Below are positions 34,824 through 43,298 of a stretch of DNA of 64,000 bases, in pieces (position 1 is the first letter of the stretch; the number at the start of each line of letters is the position of its first letter). Origin of the DNA: Reichenbachiella ulvae (GTDB lineage Bacteria; Bacteroidota; Bacteroidia; Cytophagales; Cyclobacteriaceae); contig NZ_JAOYOD010000001.1 in assembly GCF_025833875.1 (NCBI RefSeq), forward strand, positions 4,154,001 to 4,218,000, written 5' to 3'. A program made the translations under genes and the position numbers. The notes below the pieces were generated by a model. It was not told the origin of the DNA. It made no database searches and saw only the letters and a program-made list of their open reading frames with translations.

Positions 34824-35453
34824 TTATTTTCTGCCTAGTGTATAACCAACTTGAAGAATTAGGGATATTACGTTATAATCAACATTTTCATTTGGAATGA
34901 AATATTCAGAATCTTTGAAAACTTTGGTAGGGGTTTGCTTTGTAGTTAAGAATGAAACCCCGGGTTTGAAGTAAAAGCTTTGGTACTCAAGGTATGCTCC
35001 AATAATGTAATCAAAAGACCATCCTGTTGATTTCATTACTCCTTCATCAGAATCGTCTTGTAATTCTCCAGCAAGAAGAAAAAAATTGTACCCTGTTTTA
35101 AATCCAATGAGAGGGTAAACTTGTAATTCGTTGAATTCCCCAAAACGAGCTAATAGTTCAGTGCCGATTCCTAAATCTAAAATTCTCTCGTGTGTGGGAT
35201 ATGTGTTTTCAACTTTGCTATTAATCAACCTTATAGTTCCTGTTGGCTTCAGGTAGAACTTATTATCAAAGATCCCCAACCTTGGGCCCGCAGACATTAA
35301 CAAGCCCGGTTCAGGAGTGTTGTCTTTTGAGGATTGAATACCGACTACTGTACCGATCTCTACCGAGATTCCAAACGAGTCTTGAGCCGAAACCTTAAAA
35401 CTTAATAAAATGGAAAATAGAAATACAAAGGCACAAAGGTTACCCCTTGTCAT
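34824..35453 (-). CDS. Predicted outer-membrane beta-barrel protein
   Basis: A 209-aa exported protein with a signal peptide (1-23, ending SAQ) from the ATG at 35453. The rest has alternating beta-strand patterns typical of small Bacteroidota barrels, ending 'SLILQVGYTLGRK', where the final aromatic/hydrophobic alternation fits a last barrel strand. It precedes the paralogous pair by one base, so the genes are probably co-transcribed. Confidence 0.7.
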   Translation of the reverse strand: MTRGNLCAFVFLFSILLSFKVSAQDSFGISVEIGTVVGIQSSKDNTPEPGLLMSAGPRLGIFDNKFYLKPTGTIRLINSKVENTYPTHERILDLGIGTELLARFGEFNELQVYPLIGFKTGYNFFLLAGELQDDSDEGVMKSTGWSFDYIIGAYLEYQSFYFKPGVSFLTTKQTPTKVFKDSEYFIPNENVDYNVISLILQVGYTLGRK

Positions 35454-35489
35454 GATTGCTGGTTGAAACATGCACAATTCTAGTACAAA

Positions 35490-36179
35490 TTACCTTCCAT
35501 GAAAAACCACTCCTAAAGAAATCTCAAGGCCCTCAAGTAAAATACCAGAATTCTGGTAGTCTACATTTTTGGTTTCCAATGTTCCCCCGGTGCTACCCCC
35601 AGTATACTCTCCTCTAATAGGTAAGGCAGATGAGCCCGAAAGGTATTCTACCTCCATGGTGAGCGAATATTGGCGGTTGACATGGAAACGCATCTCCACT
35701 CCGGCCATCCACCCATAGCCCAATTTGTTTTTGAAATCCAGATCAGCATTGGCGACATCCCAGCCTTCGTAGTTGGCAATGGCTCGGTCCATGTTGCCGT
35801 AGTTGAGCCTTGGACTCAAGTGCCACATCCCGAATCCTCCACCCAAAACCTGAAAGGACATGAAATCTCCTTCGATCCCAAGAGTCAACTGTAGCGGTAC
35901 CAGCACAGACCAAAAGGGCCCGACCAGAGGTTTGTCAGATTCGAAGGGCAAATCGGATAGGGGTAAGCCCGGCATGTTGTAGAGCGAGCCCCCCGTAGCA
36001 AATCCAACCGCTCCCCATTTGTATCCCAAGCCACGAACTGATAGTGGACTAACTGGTGCAGAAAAGTAACCGTTCTTTGGAATAATAAAGGACATGGATA
36101 CGCCTTGAGCAAAAACATCTGGTTTGATTGCTAGCAGTGCAAATGCCAGTAGACTGATTTGTAATAATTTTTTTGTCAT
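35490..36179 (-). CDS. Predicted outer-membrane beta-barrel protein
   Basis: A 229-aa exported protein with a signal peptide (1-24) from the ATG at 36179. Gly- and aromatic-rich strands such as 'LGYGWMAGVEMRFHV' and the terminal 'LEISLGVVFHGR' suggest an eight- to ten-strand barrel. It is the first gene of a four-gene minus-strand run ending at 33541, and it lies divergent to nqrA. Confidence 0.7.
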   Translation of the reverse strand: MTKKLLQISLLAFALLAIKPDVFAQGVSMSFIIPKNGYFSAPVSPLSVRGLGYKWGAVGFATGGSLYNMPGLPLSDLPFESDKPLVGPFWSVLVPLQLTLGIEGDFMSFQVLGGGFGMWHLSPRLNYGNMDRAIANYEGWDVANADLDFKNKLGYGWMAGVEMRFHVNRQYSLTMEVEYLSGSSALPIRGEYTGGSTGGTLETKNVDYQNSGILLEGLEISLGVVFHGR

Positions 36180-36300
36180 AATTCGGCACAATTTATCAAC
36201 AAAAAACTACTTAGATAGCGCCCTCAGATGCCTGGCTGACACATCGCCACGATAGTTCGATGATAATTCTGGGTAAAACTGCTTTTGATCGATTTTTTGT

Positions 36301-36308
36301 TACTTTTG
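36301..36308 (+). promoter_or_regulatory. Candidate -7 element for the nqr operon
   Basis: TACTTTTG matches TAnnTTTG exactly, 36 bp upstream of the nqrA ATG in the divergent intergenic region. Confidence 0.4.
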
Positions 36309-36344
36309 CAAAGTTTTCAAAAACAAGATTTATTGTAATAAAAT

Positions 36345-37700
36345 ATGTCTCAGAATATCAAGCTTAAGAAAGGTTTTGACATCAACCTTGCTGGAAAAGC
36401 TGAAAAGAAAATTGCGGAGCTCTCTCAGCCAGAGACTTTTGCGATCAAGCCCACAGATTTTGTTGGTATGAGCAGACCAAAACTTTTGGTCAAGGAAGGT
36501 GAGTCTGTAAAGGCAGGAACCCCAATCATGATTGACAAGCAGGTGGAGGATGTGATGTACTCTGCCCCTGTGAGTGGCGAAATAGCAGAAGTTGTAAGAG
36601 GAGCGAAAAGGAAAATCTTAGAGATCAGAATCCTTGCTGACAAGGAGGTTGAGTATGAGACTTTCGAAAAGCACGCGGATGTCAGCGGCATCTCTAGAGA
36701 AGCGGCCATCGACCAAATGAAAAAAGGCGGTGTTTGGCCAAACATCATCCAGAGACCATATGGAGTAGTAGCTAGCACAGAGGATACGCCTAAGGCGATT
36801 TTCATCTCTGCTTTCGATACGCATCCATTGGCTCCAGATATGAACTTCATTTTGGAGGCTGACGCCAAATATTTTGAGGCAGGAGTAGAAATCTTGTCAA
36901 AATTGACAGAAGGCAAAGTTCATATCAATGTGAACAGCGATTCGGCTGATTTCTTCAAGAGCAGCAAAGCTCAGATCAACACAGTGAGTGGCCCTCACCC
37001 TGCGGGTAACGTAGGTGTGCAGATTCACCACATCGATGCGATCAACAAAGGAGAAGTGACTTGGACGGTTCACCCATACGGTGTGGCTCAGATCGGTAAA
37101 TTATTCCTTGAAGGAAAATACGATGCTTCTAAAGTGATAGCATTGACAGGATCTGAAGTAAAGACTCCACAATATTATAAGACCTTCATCGGTGCATGTG
37201 TCAACAAACTGACAGAAGGAACCATCAAAGAAAATGGTCATGTTAGATTTATTTCTGGAAACGTACTGACAGGAACACAAATCAACTCTACAGGATACCT
37301 TGGATATTATCACAATCAAATGACTGTGATCCCTGAAGGTGACTACTACGAGTTCTTTGGTTGGATTACTCCTACTACTAAAAAGTTGAGTTTCCACAGA
37401 GCATTCGGACTGCTTTCTTTCTTGGGAGGAAGTAAAAAGGAGTATGTTTTGGATACTAATACCAGAGGTCAGCACAGAGCATTTGTTCAGACTGGGGCTT
37501 TTGAGAAAGTAGTTCCTATGGATGTGCTACCTACGCACCTGATCAAAGCGATTCTTGCGGAGGATTTTGATGATATGGAAGGACTGGGAATCTTCGAAGT
37601 GATCGAGGAGGATTTGGCTCTTTGCGAATTCATCGATGTATCGAAGAATGACATCCAGGCGATACTGAGAGAAGGAATTGATTTAGTAAAAAATAGTTAA
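36345..37700 (+). CDS. nqrA: Na+-translocating NADH:quinone reductase subunit A
   Basis: The cytoplasmic subunit of the sodium-pumping NADH dehydrogenase. The 451-aa protein starts with 'IKLKKGFDINLAGKAE', has the biotinyl-lipoyl-like N-domain ('LLVKEGESVKAGTPI'), and 'SGPHPAGNVGVQIHHI' in the middle. First gene of nqrABCDE, 8 bp from nqrB. It contributes to ubiquinone/menaquinone binding in the known complex. Confidence 0.95.
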   Translation: MSQNIKLKKGFDINLAGKAEKKIAELSQPETFAIKPTDFVGMSRPKLLVKEGESVKAGTPIMIDKQVEDVMYSAPVSGEIAEVVRGAKRKILEIRILADKEVEYETFEKHADVSGISREAAIDQMKKGGVWPNIIQRPYGVVASTEDTPKAIFISAFDTHPLAPDMNFILEADAKYFEAGVEILSKLTEGKVHINVNSDSADFFKSSKAQINTVSGPHPAGNVGVQIHHIDAINKGEVTWTVHPYGVAQIGKLFLEGKYDASKVIALTGSEVKTPQYYKTFIGACVNKLTEGTIKENGHVRFISGNVLTGTQINSTGYLGYYHNQMTVIPEGDYYEFFGWITPTTKKLSFHRAFGLLSFLGGSKKEYVLDTNTRGQHRAFVQTGAFEKVVPMDVLPTHLIKAILAEDFDDMEGLGIFEVIEEDLALCEFIDVSKNDIQAILREGIDLVKNS

Positions 37701-37708
37701 GCGCATAG

Positions 37709-38899
37709 ATGAAGTTTATAGAAGACATTTTTGCAAAAGTTCGCCCTAACTTCGAAAAAGGAGGTAAGTGGGAGAAGTTTTACTATGTATATGAAGCGCA
37801 CGAAACACTTTTCTTAGCTCCTAATAGTACCACAGGTCCTACTGGAGTTCAGGTTCGTGATGCAGTAGATATGAAGAGAATGATGATGACTGTGATCATC
37901 GCCATGGTACCTTGTTTACTTTTTGGTATCTGGAATGCAGGTCATCAGCACTATTTGGCAGTAGGCGAAGTAGCTACTTTGGTTGACAAATTGTTGACAG
38001 GAGCTATTTTGGTTGTGCCAATTATCATTGTTTCTTATGCAGTTGGTTTGGGTATCGAATTTACCTTCGCTACGATCAACAGGCATGAAGTAAACGAAGG
38101 ATTCCTGGTAACGGGTATGTTGATTCCTTTGGTGATGCCAGCTTCTATTCCATTGTGGCAGGTAGGTCTTGCGACCGCATTTGCAGTGATCATTGGTAAA
38201 GAAGTATTCGGTGGTACAGGGATGAATATCCTGAACGTGGCATTGACTGCCAGAGCGTTCTTGTACTTTGCTTATCCATCACAGATATCTGGTGATGTTT
38301 GGTCTTACATAGGAGACGGTCAGGCAGTAGCTGGATTTTCTGGAGCTACTCCTCTAGCAGTGGGTGCTTCAGCAGTAGAGGGTACTACACCGATGGTGGA
38401 GATGCTCAACAACAGCTGGTCGGAAGGCCTCTTTAGTTTCTGGAACATGTTCATTGGAATCATGCCGGGATCTATTGGAGAGACATCTACTTTGATGTGT
38501 TTGATAGGTGCTGCTATATTGATCTTCACAGGAGTCGGTAGCTGGAAAATTATTTTCAGTGTATTTGCCGGAGCATTCGGTATGGCGACTCTGTGTAACC
38601 TGATCGGGGCTAACGAATACATGTTGCTGCCAGCACACTATCATTTGGTGATCGGTGGATTGGCTTTCGGAGCTGTTTTCATGGCTTCTGATCCTGTAAC
38701 CGCCGCTCAGACTGAAACAGGTAAATGGATCTACGGTTTCTTGATCGGTATCCTTACCATTATCATCAGAGTATTTAATCCTGCATATCCTGAAGGGATC
38801 ATGCTTGCAATATTATTAATGAACGTATTCGCTCCACTTATCGATTTTTACGTGGTAGCAGCAAACAAGAAAAGGAGGTTGAAACGTGCAACGGTCTAA
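37709..38899 (+). CDS. nqrB: Na+-translocating NADH:quinone reductase subunit B
   Basis: A 396-aa polytopic subunit that carries covalently bound FMN and riboflavin and forms the sodium channel. 'VQVRDAVDMKRMM' is at the N-terminus, and the flavinylation motif SGAT is at 211-214, so Thr214 is the predicted FMN attachment site. 'MASDPVTAAQTETGKWIYG' (read in parts) is conserved near the C-terminus. The 3' end overlaps nqrC by 14 bp. An ApbE-type flavin transferase is required and is not in this window. Confidence 0.95.
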   Translation: MKFIEDIFAKVRPNFEKGGKWEKFYYVYEAHETLFLAPNSTTGPTGVQVRDAVDMKRMMMTVIIAMVPCLLFGIWNAGHQHYLAVGEVATLVDKLLTGAILVVPIIIVSYAVGLGIEFTFATINRHEVNEGFLVTGMLIPLVMPASIPLWQVGLATAFAVIIGKEVFGGTGMNILNVALTARAFLYFAYPSQISGDVWSYIGDGQAVAGFSGATPLAVGASAVEGTTPMVEMLNNSWSEGLFSFWNMFIGIMPGSIGETSTLMCLIGAAILIFTGVGSWKIIFSVFAGAFGMATLCNLIGANEYMLLPAHYHLVIGGLAFGAVFMASDPVTAAQTETGKWIYGFLIGILTIIIRVFNPAYPEGIMLAILLMNVFAPLIDFYVVAANKKRRLKRATV

Positions 38900-39674
38900 T
38901 TTATACATCGTCGTATTCTCAGCAGTATTGACAATCATACTGGGAGGATTGCTATCAGGAACATCGGTTATTCTAAAACCACTGCAGCAAAAGCAGGTGG
39001 AGCTAGATACCAAAAAGAAGATCTTGGGTGCTGTGATGGACATCTCCGATATCAAAGATCCAAACGAAATCCTTAAGCTTTATTCTGAAAGAGTAAAGTC
39101 TACTGTAGTGGATATCAATGGAGATCCAATGACTACTGACGAGAAGGGAAATCCTATCGTAGCAGAGAAAATTGATTTTCAGAAAAACCATAAGAGAGAC
39201 CCACAAACAAGACCTTACCCAGTATTTATGTTTACAGGAGAGGGGTCTGATACGGTAGATGCTTACATTTTGCCAATGTTTGGCGCAGGTCTTTGGGATT
39301 GGATCTCAGGTTTTGTAGCATTGGATTCTAACTTGAACACCGTAAGAGGGGTTGCTTTTGACCACAAATCTGAAACACCTGGTTTGGGTGCTAGAATTAC
39401 TACTGACGTGGTACAGGACAGATACAAGGGCAAGCAAATCTTCAACGAAGAGGGAAAGTTGGTATCTGTATCTATGGTCAAGGGTGAAAAAGGTGAACCT
39501 TTGGATCCTCACCACATCGATGGTATGTCAGGGGCGACTTTGACTGGTAAAGGTGTGAATGCGATGTTGAAGCAATATTTAGGCTACTACTCTAACTATA
39601 TAGAGAAAGTAAAGTCTGGTAGCAAAAACACCGCAACTGTAGAGCAGCCTGCTGCAGAAGAGCAAAATATTTAA
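38886..39674 (+). CDS. nqrC: Na+-translocating NADH:quinone reductase subunit C
   Basis: A 262-aa subunit anchored by one N-terminal membrane helix (about 6-24). The FMN-binding motif is SGAT at 215-218 ('DGMSGATLTGKG'), with Thr218 as the predicted flavin ester site. The start is GTG, inside the end of nqrB, with 14 bp of overlap. The C-terminal tail after 'GYYSNYI' is polar. Confidence 0.95.
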   Translation: MQRSNLYIVVFSAVLTIILGGLLSGTSVILKPLQQKQVELDTKKKILGAVMDISDIKDPNEILKLYSERVKSTVVDINGDPMTTDEKGNPIVAEKIDFQKNHKRDPQTRPYPVFMFTGEGSDTVDAYILPMFGAGLWDWISGFVALDSNLNTVRGVAFDHKSETPGLGARITTDVVQDRYKGKQIFNEEGKLVSVSMVKGEKGEPLDPHHIDGMSGATLTGKGVNAMLKQYLGYYSNYIEKVKSGSKNTATVEQPAAEEQNI

Positions 39675-39716
39675 TCGATATTGAATGGAGCCTTGGCTTC
39701 TTAAAATAGATAAGAA

Positions 39717-40394
39717 ATGAGTACAGAAACTTTGGAACAACCGGTAGTTAAAGCGCCATCGGAACCATTACTCTCCAAAAGAAGAAAGAAATTCATTACC
39801 GATCCATTGAATGACGATAACCCGATTACGATTCAAGTATTGGGTATCTGTTCTGCGCTGGCGGTAACGGTCAAAATGCAACCTACTCTGGTAATGTCAA
39901 TTGCCGTAGTATTTGTGATTGTGTTTTCGAACTTGATCATTTCTCTAATGAGAAATTTGATCCCGAGTCGTGTAAGGATTATCGTTCAACTTGCAGTAAT
40001 CGCTACTTTGGTAACGCTGGTAAGTGAATTTTTGAAAGCCTACCTTTTCGATATGTACAAGGTATTGGGTGCTTTCGTAGGTCTGATCATTACCAACTGT
40101 ATCGTGATGGGTCGTTTGGAGGCTTTCGCTATGGCGAACAAAGCTTACGATTCGGTACTGGACGGTTTGGGAAGTGGATTCGGATATGCCTGGATTATCT
40201 TGACAGTGGCTTTCTTCAGAGAGCTCTTCGGTTCAGGATCAGTATTTGACTTTCCTGTGTATGGAACCATCGAGAATCTGACAGGTATAGCGATTCAAAC
40301 CAATGGTTTGATGGTAGATTCAATCGGAGCATTTATGGTATTGGGTATCATTATTTGGGTACAGAGAACTAAAAACGGGTACGTAGAACACTAA
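39717..40394 (+). CDS. nqrD: Na+-translocating NADH:quinone reductase subunit D
   Basis: A 225-aa membrane subunit with about six helices, related to RnfE/NqrE. '[22 protein letters not shown]' (read in parts) and '[17 protein letters not shown]' carry the Cys that is part of the intramembrane Fe centre with NqrE. It lies 42 bp after nqrC and 5 bp before nqrE. Confidence 0.95.
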   Translation: MSTETLEQPVVKAPSEPLLSKRRKKFITDPLNDDNPITIQVLGICSALAVTVKMQPTLVMSIAVVFVIVFSNLIISLMRNLIPSRVRIIVQLAVIATLVTLVSEFLKAYLFDMYKVLGAFVGLIITNCIVMGRLEAFAMANKAYDSVLDGLGSGFGYAWIILTVAFFRELFGSGSVFDFPVYGTIENLTGIAIQTNGLMVDSIGAFMVLGIIIWVQRTKNGYVEH

Positions 40395-40399
40395 GAGAA

Positions 40400-41011
40400 A
40401 TGGAAGCATTTAATATATTCATAAAAAGCGCATTTATTGACAACATGGTCTTCGCATACTTCCTGGGTATGTGTTCGTTCCTTGCTGTGTCAAAGAAAGT
40501 TTCTACTGCATTGGGTTTAGGAGCTGCCGTTATCTTCGTATTGACGATGACTGTGCCTATCAACTGGCTACTTCAAGAGTACGTGTTGAAAGAAGGTGCT
40601 TTGGTTTGGTTAGGTGAGGATTTCGCTAGCATTGACCTTAGCTTTTTGACCTTTATCATGTTCATCGCGATTATCGCGGCGATGGTACAGTTGGTAGAGA
40701 TGATCATCGAAAAAGTATCTCCTGCACTTTACGGATCACTAGGTATTTTCTTGCCTTTGATCGCTGTAAACTGTGCGATTTTGGGAGCTTCTCTTTTCAT
40801 GGTTCAGAGAGATTATACAATCATTGAAGCAACTGCATATGGTTCAGGTTCTGGGTTTGGATGGTTCTTGGCCATCATAGCACTTGCTGCCATACGCGAA
40901 AAACTAAAATATAGCCATGTTCCTAACGGACTAAAAGGTCTAGGTATCACCATGATCTTGACTGGTCTGATGGGCATAGCATTTAAGTCATTTATCGGTA
41001 TTGTACTATAA
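40400..41011 (+). CDS. nqrE: Na+-translocating NADH:quinone reductase subunit E
   Basis: A 203-aa membrane subunit with about six helices, homologous to NqrD in inverted topology. '[14 protein letters not shown]' and '[14 protein letters not shown]' hold the two conserved Cys that, with NqrD, coordinate iron. It is the last nqr gene here: a terminator follows and no nqrF reading frame (FAD/2Fe-2S NADH dehydrogenase) is found. Confidence 0.95.
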   Translation: MEAFNIFIKSAFIDNMVFAYFLGMCSFLAVSKKVSTALGLGAAVIFVLTMTVPINWLLQEYVLKEGALVWLGEDFASIDLSFLTFIMFIAIIAAMVQLVEMIIEKVSPALYGSLGIFLPLIAVNCAILGASLFMVQRDYTIIEATAYGSGSGFGWFLAIIALAAIREKLKYSHVPNGLKGLGITMILTGLMGIAFKSFIGIVL

Positions 41012-41035
41012 ACAATAACCTAAGCATGATTACAG

Positions 41036-41065
41036 AACCTCAGTCGAATGGCTGGGGTTTTTTTG
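41036..41065 (+). terminator. Intrinsic terminator after nqrE
   Basis: AACCTCAG (41036-41043) pairs with CTGGGGTT (41052-41059), one G-T pair, around TCGAATGG, followed by a run of T. It lies 24 bp after the nqrE stop and so ends the operon without nqrF. Confidence 0.85.
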
Positions 41066-41259
41066 TGCCGTTACTAAAGAAGAATTGTGTTTGAGCTCTT
41101 ATGATAGCATGTGTAGGAGCGCTGCAGAAGCAAGTGCCCTGATTTTAAGTCACTATCTAATTGGAATTATTTGTTTTGATCCTAAAGGGATATTCTGAAG
41201 AACCATAGTCAATGATCTAACCATGTCCAACTTCTTGTTTATCAGGAGAAAAGTTGTTT

Positions 41260-41275
41260 AACTAATTATTTAGTT
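41260..41275. promoter_or_regulatory. Palindrome 1, candidate BlaI-family operator
   Basis: AACTAA-TTAT-TTAGTT, with perfect 6-bp arms. It lies 66 bp before the next site and 67-82 bp upstream of the blaI-like ATG. Autoregulation by the BlaI-family protein is the natural inference. Confidence 0.55.
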
Positions 41276-41325
41276 TTACATTAGCTAAGTCGAATGAGTA
41301 CTTCGGCATTATTTTTCTATCCGTT

Positions 41326-41341
41326 AACTAAATAATTAGTT
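41326..41341. promoter_or_regulatory. Palindrome 2, candidate BlaI-family operator abutting the start codon
   Basis: AACTAA-ATAA-TTAGTT, extendable to TAACTAA/TTAGTTA. It ends at the base before the ATG of the blaI-like gene, so a bound protein would block transcription or the ribosome start region. Same half-sites as the site at 41260. Confidence 0.6.
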
Positions 41342-41716
41342 ATGAAAGAATTGACCAAAGCAGAGCAGCAAGTGATGCAGATCCTCTGGGACATAGAGAA
41401 GGGTTTTGTACACGATATCATTGAGAAGATGCCCAACCCTAAACCCGCCTACAATACCGTATCGACCATCGTTCGTATCCTGGTGAAAAAAGAGTTTGTG
41501 GGCTACACGGCCCATGGAAAGACGCACGAATATCATCCCCTGGTAGCTAAAGAAGAATACAGCAAGCAGTTTCTGAACAATTTTCTGGGAGGTTATTTTG
41601 GTGGGTCTTTCAAGAATCTGGTGTCCTTCTTTGCCAAAGAGGAAAATATGGATGCTCAGGACCTGGATGAGCTGATGAACTATGTCAAAAAAAACATGAA
41701 AGAAGATGAGAAGTGA
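41342..41716 (+). CDS. BlaI/MecI/CopY-family transcriptional repressor
   Basis: A 124-aa winged-helix repressor. 'LTKAEQQVMQILWDIEKGFVHDIIEKM' (read in parts) and 'YNTVSTIVRILVKKEFVG' are the DNA-binding region, and the C-terminal half is the dimerisation arm that is cleaved in BlaI/MecI systems. It overlaps the start of the M56 gene if the upstream ATG of that gene is used. Two palindromes with identical half-sites lie in front. Confidence 0.92.
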   Translation: MKELTKAEQQVMQILWDIEKGFVHDIIEKMPNPKPAYNTVSTIVRILVKKEFVGYTAHGKTHEYHPLVAKEEYSKQFLNNFLGGYFGGSFKNLVSFFAKEENMDAQDLDELMNYVKKNMKEDEK

Positions 41717-41717
41717 G

Positions 41718-43253
41718 ATGATCAACTATCTGGTAGAGGCTAATGTAGTGTTGCTGCTGGCGGGGCTCGTTTATTTCCTTTTGCTCCAAAGAGAACATCA
41801 TTTTCAGTTGAGGAGGTTCTTTGTTTTGTTCAGTACAGTTGCGGCCTTGTTGATTCCCTTGATGGATTTTACGCTTAGCAGTAGCTCTGGAGTACAGGAA
41901 GGCTCTCCGGTGATCTACTTACCCACATTTACTATAGGCACGGGCGATTTGCCATCCGAGGCTGCCTCTATCGATTGGTGGCAATGGGCTTTTTATGCCT
42001 ATGTGTCTATTAGTTCTATAGCCTTAGGTGCTTTTTTGTATCAGCTTTTGATGATCTGGAAATTGACCCGATCAGGTCAAAATTCGGATAGCTCTGCGAT
42101 ATATCAAGTAGATGGTTCTATTCCGTCCTTTTCCTTTTTCGGATACATCTTTGTTAATGAAGACACGCTTTCTCATCCTGAGGAGCGAGACAAAATCATA
42201 GCCCATGAGCGAATCCATGTGGCGCAGTGGCACAGTGCAGATATGGTTTTGCTCTATCTGTCCAGAGCCCTGTTCTGGTTCAATCCTGTGGCCTGGTTTT
42301 TCAAAACCGCCCAGCAAGAAACGCACGAATATCTGGTGGATCAGCAGATGATTCAGCAGGAGGACAAGTCTGCCTATCAGGCCCTTTTGGCCAAGATGAC
42401 ACTGAGTCCTTATTATCGGACAGGCAGCTATTTCGCAAAAAGTCAAACTTTAAAACGAATAAATATGATGAATGAAAAACTAAAAAGGCCCAACCGGTTC
42501 AGAATCGGCGTGGCGCTGGGGAGTATGCTGCTGATGGCAACCGTACTGGCCTGCAACGAGGATGTAATCACGATGGTGGATTCTGCACAGATGGTTGCTG
42601 ATATCCCGCCTGGAGCCCAAAAGGAGCTAGATAAATTGAGGAAGGAGTATCCAAATGAAAGATTTAACTATCTTGAGATTCTTGCGCCAACGGATAGTCA
42701 ACTATCATTAAACGACTTGGACATCGATCCAGAAACAGTACAATGGATGGGTGTAAACAAAAATGAAGGTTACATAGGTCTCATTCTAGTAGCAAATGAA
42801 AACTTCAAACGATTGGTTGAGTACAAAAAGTCTGCTGATGGTGTTTATGATGTTGTGGAAGAAAGACCTGAACCAATAAATGGCATGCCTGCATTCTATG
42901 AGTTTATAGGTCAAAACATGACATATCCTACTCAAGCGAGAGAAGCCGGAGTGGAAGGCCGTGTATACGTTCAGTTTATCATAGACGAGGAAGGAAATTT
43001 ATCGGATGTTAGACCTGTAAAAGGTATAGGATCAGGTTGTGACCAGGAAGCTGTCAGAGTCATCCGTAGCGCAGCTCCATGGAAACCTGGAAAGCAGGAT
43101 GGTCAGGCTGTTAAAGTTCGTATGGTTCTACCAATCACTTTTAAGCTGGGCGACTCAGAGAAGAAACTGGGTAAACTAGATGATGATAAACCAGAGGATC
43201 ACTCTTCTGAGAACATGGAAGAGATGGTAGTGGTTGGTTACGGATCAGAGTAA
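41718..43253 (+). CDS. M56 BlaR1-like membrane protease with C-terminal TonB domain
   Basis: A 511-aa protein. Three to four membrane helices frame a zinc protease site HERIH (163-167 from this start), with 'QQETHEYLVDQQ' after it. A helix near residues 265-285 leads to an exported region and a TonB_C-like domain (about 390-485, 'MTYPTQAREAGVEGRVYVQF' read in parts). The last residues read EEMVVVGYGSE. The ATG at 41706 is an alternative start that overlaps blaI by 11 bp. In this family the sensor cleaves the repressor after a signal; here no beta-lactamase is adjacent. Confidence 0.88.
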   Translation: MINYLVEANVVLLLAGLVYFLLLQREHHFQLRRFFVLFSTVAALLIPLMDFTLSSSSGVQEGSPVIYLPTFTIGTGDLPSEAASIDWWQWAFYAYVSISSIALGAFLYQLLMIWKLTRSGQNSDSSAIYQVDGSIPSFSFFGYIFVNEDTLSHPEERDKIIAHERIHVAQWHSADMVLLYLSRALFWFNPVAWFFKTAQQETHEYLVDQQMIQQEDKSAYQALLAKMTLSPYYRTGSYFAKSQTLKRINMMNEKLKRPNRFRIGVALGSMLLMATVLACNEDVITMVDSAQMVADIPPGAQKELDKLRKEYPNERFNYLEILAPTDSQLSLNDLDIDPETVQWMGVNKNEGYIGLILVANENFKRLVEYKKSADGVYDVVEERPEPINGMPAFYEFIGQNMTYPTQAREAGVEGRVYVQFIIDEEGNLSDVRPVKGIGSGCDQEAVRVIRSAAPWKPGKQDGQAVKVRMVLPITFKLGDSEKKLGKLDDDKPEDHSSENMEEMVVVGYGSE

Positions 43254-43262
43254 TATTTTTTT

Positions 43263-43296
43263 GCATCGTATAACTAAGTGTTTAGTTGTGCGATGC
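43263..43296. repeat. Palindrome 3 inside a long hairpin after the M56 gene
   Basis: AACTAA-GTGT-TTAGTT (43272-43287) has the same half-sites as the two sites before the blaI-like gene. It is extended by GCATCG (43263-43268) and CGATGC (43291-43296) into a 15-bp stem with two G-T pairs. No T run follows on the plus strand, so it is not a typical terminator. It lies 10 bp after the M56 stop and 3 bp before the convergent gene's stop. Confidence 0.6.
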
Positions 43297-43298
43297 TC

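Larger units (their letters stand above)
41066..41341. other. Non-coding region between the nqr operon and blaI-like gene
   Basis: About 275 bp with no convincing gene. A 23-codon minus-strand frame (41153-41224) is too short to support. The distal part holds two palindromes described separately and presumably the promoter of the blaI-like gene. Confidence 0.5.

Noticed and set aside
41153..41224. 23-codon frame in the region before the blaI-like gene
   Set aside because: Too short, with no downstream terminator on its strand and no recognisable sequence.
43263..43296. Hairpin read as a terminator for the M56 gene
   Set aside because: No T run follows on the plus strand, and on the minus strand the bases after the stem are A. 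It fits better as a repeated operator-like palindrome.
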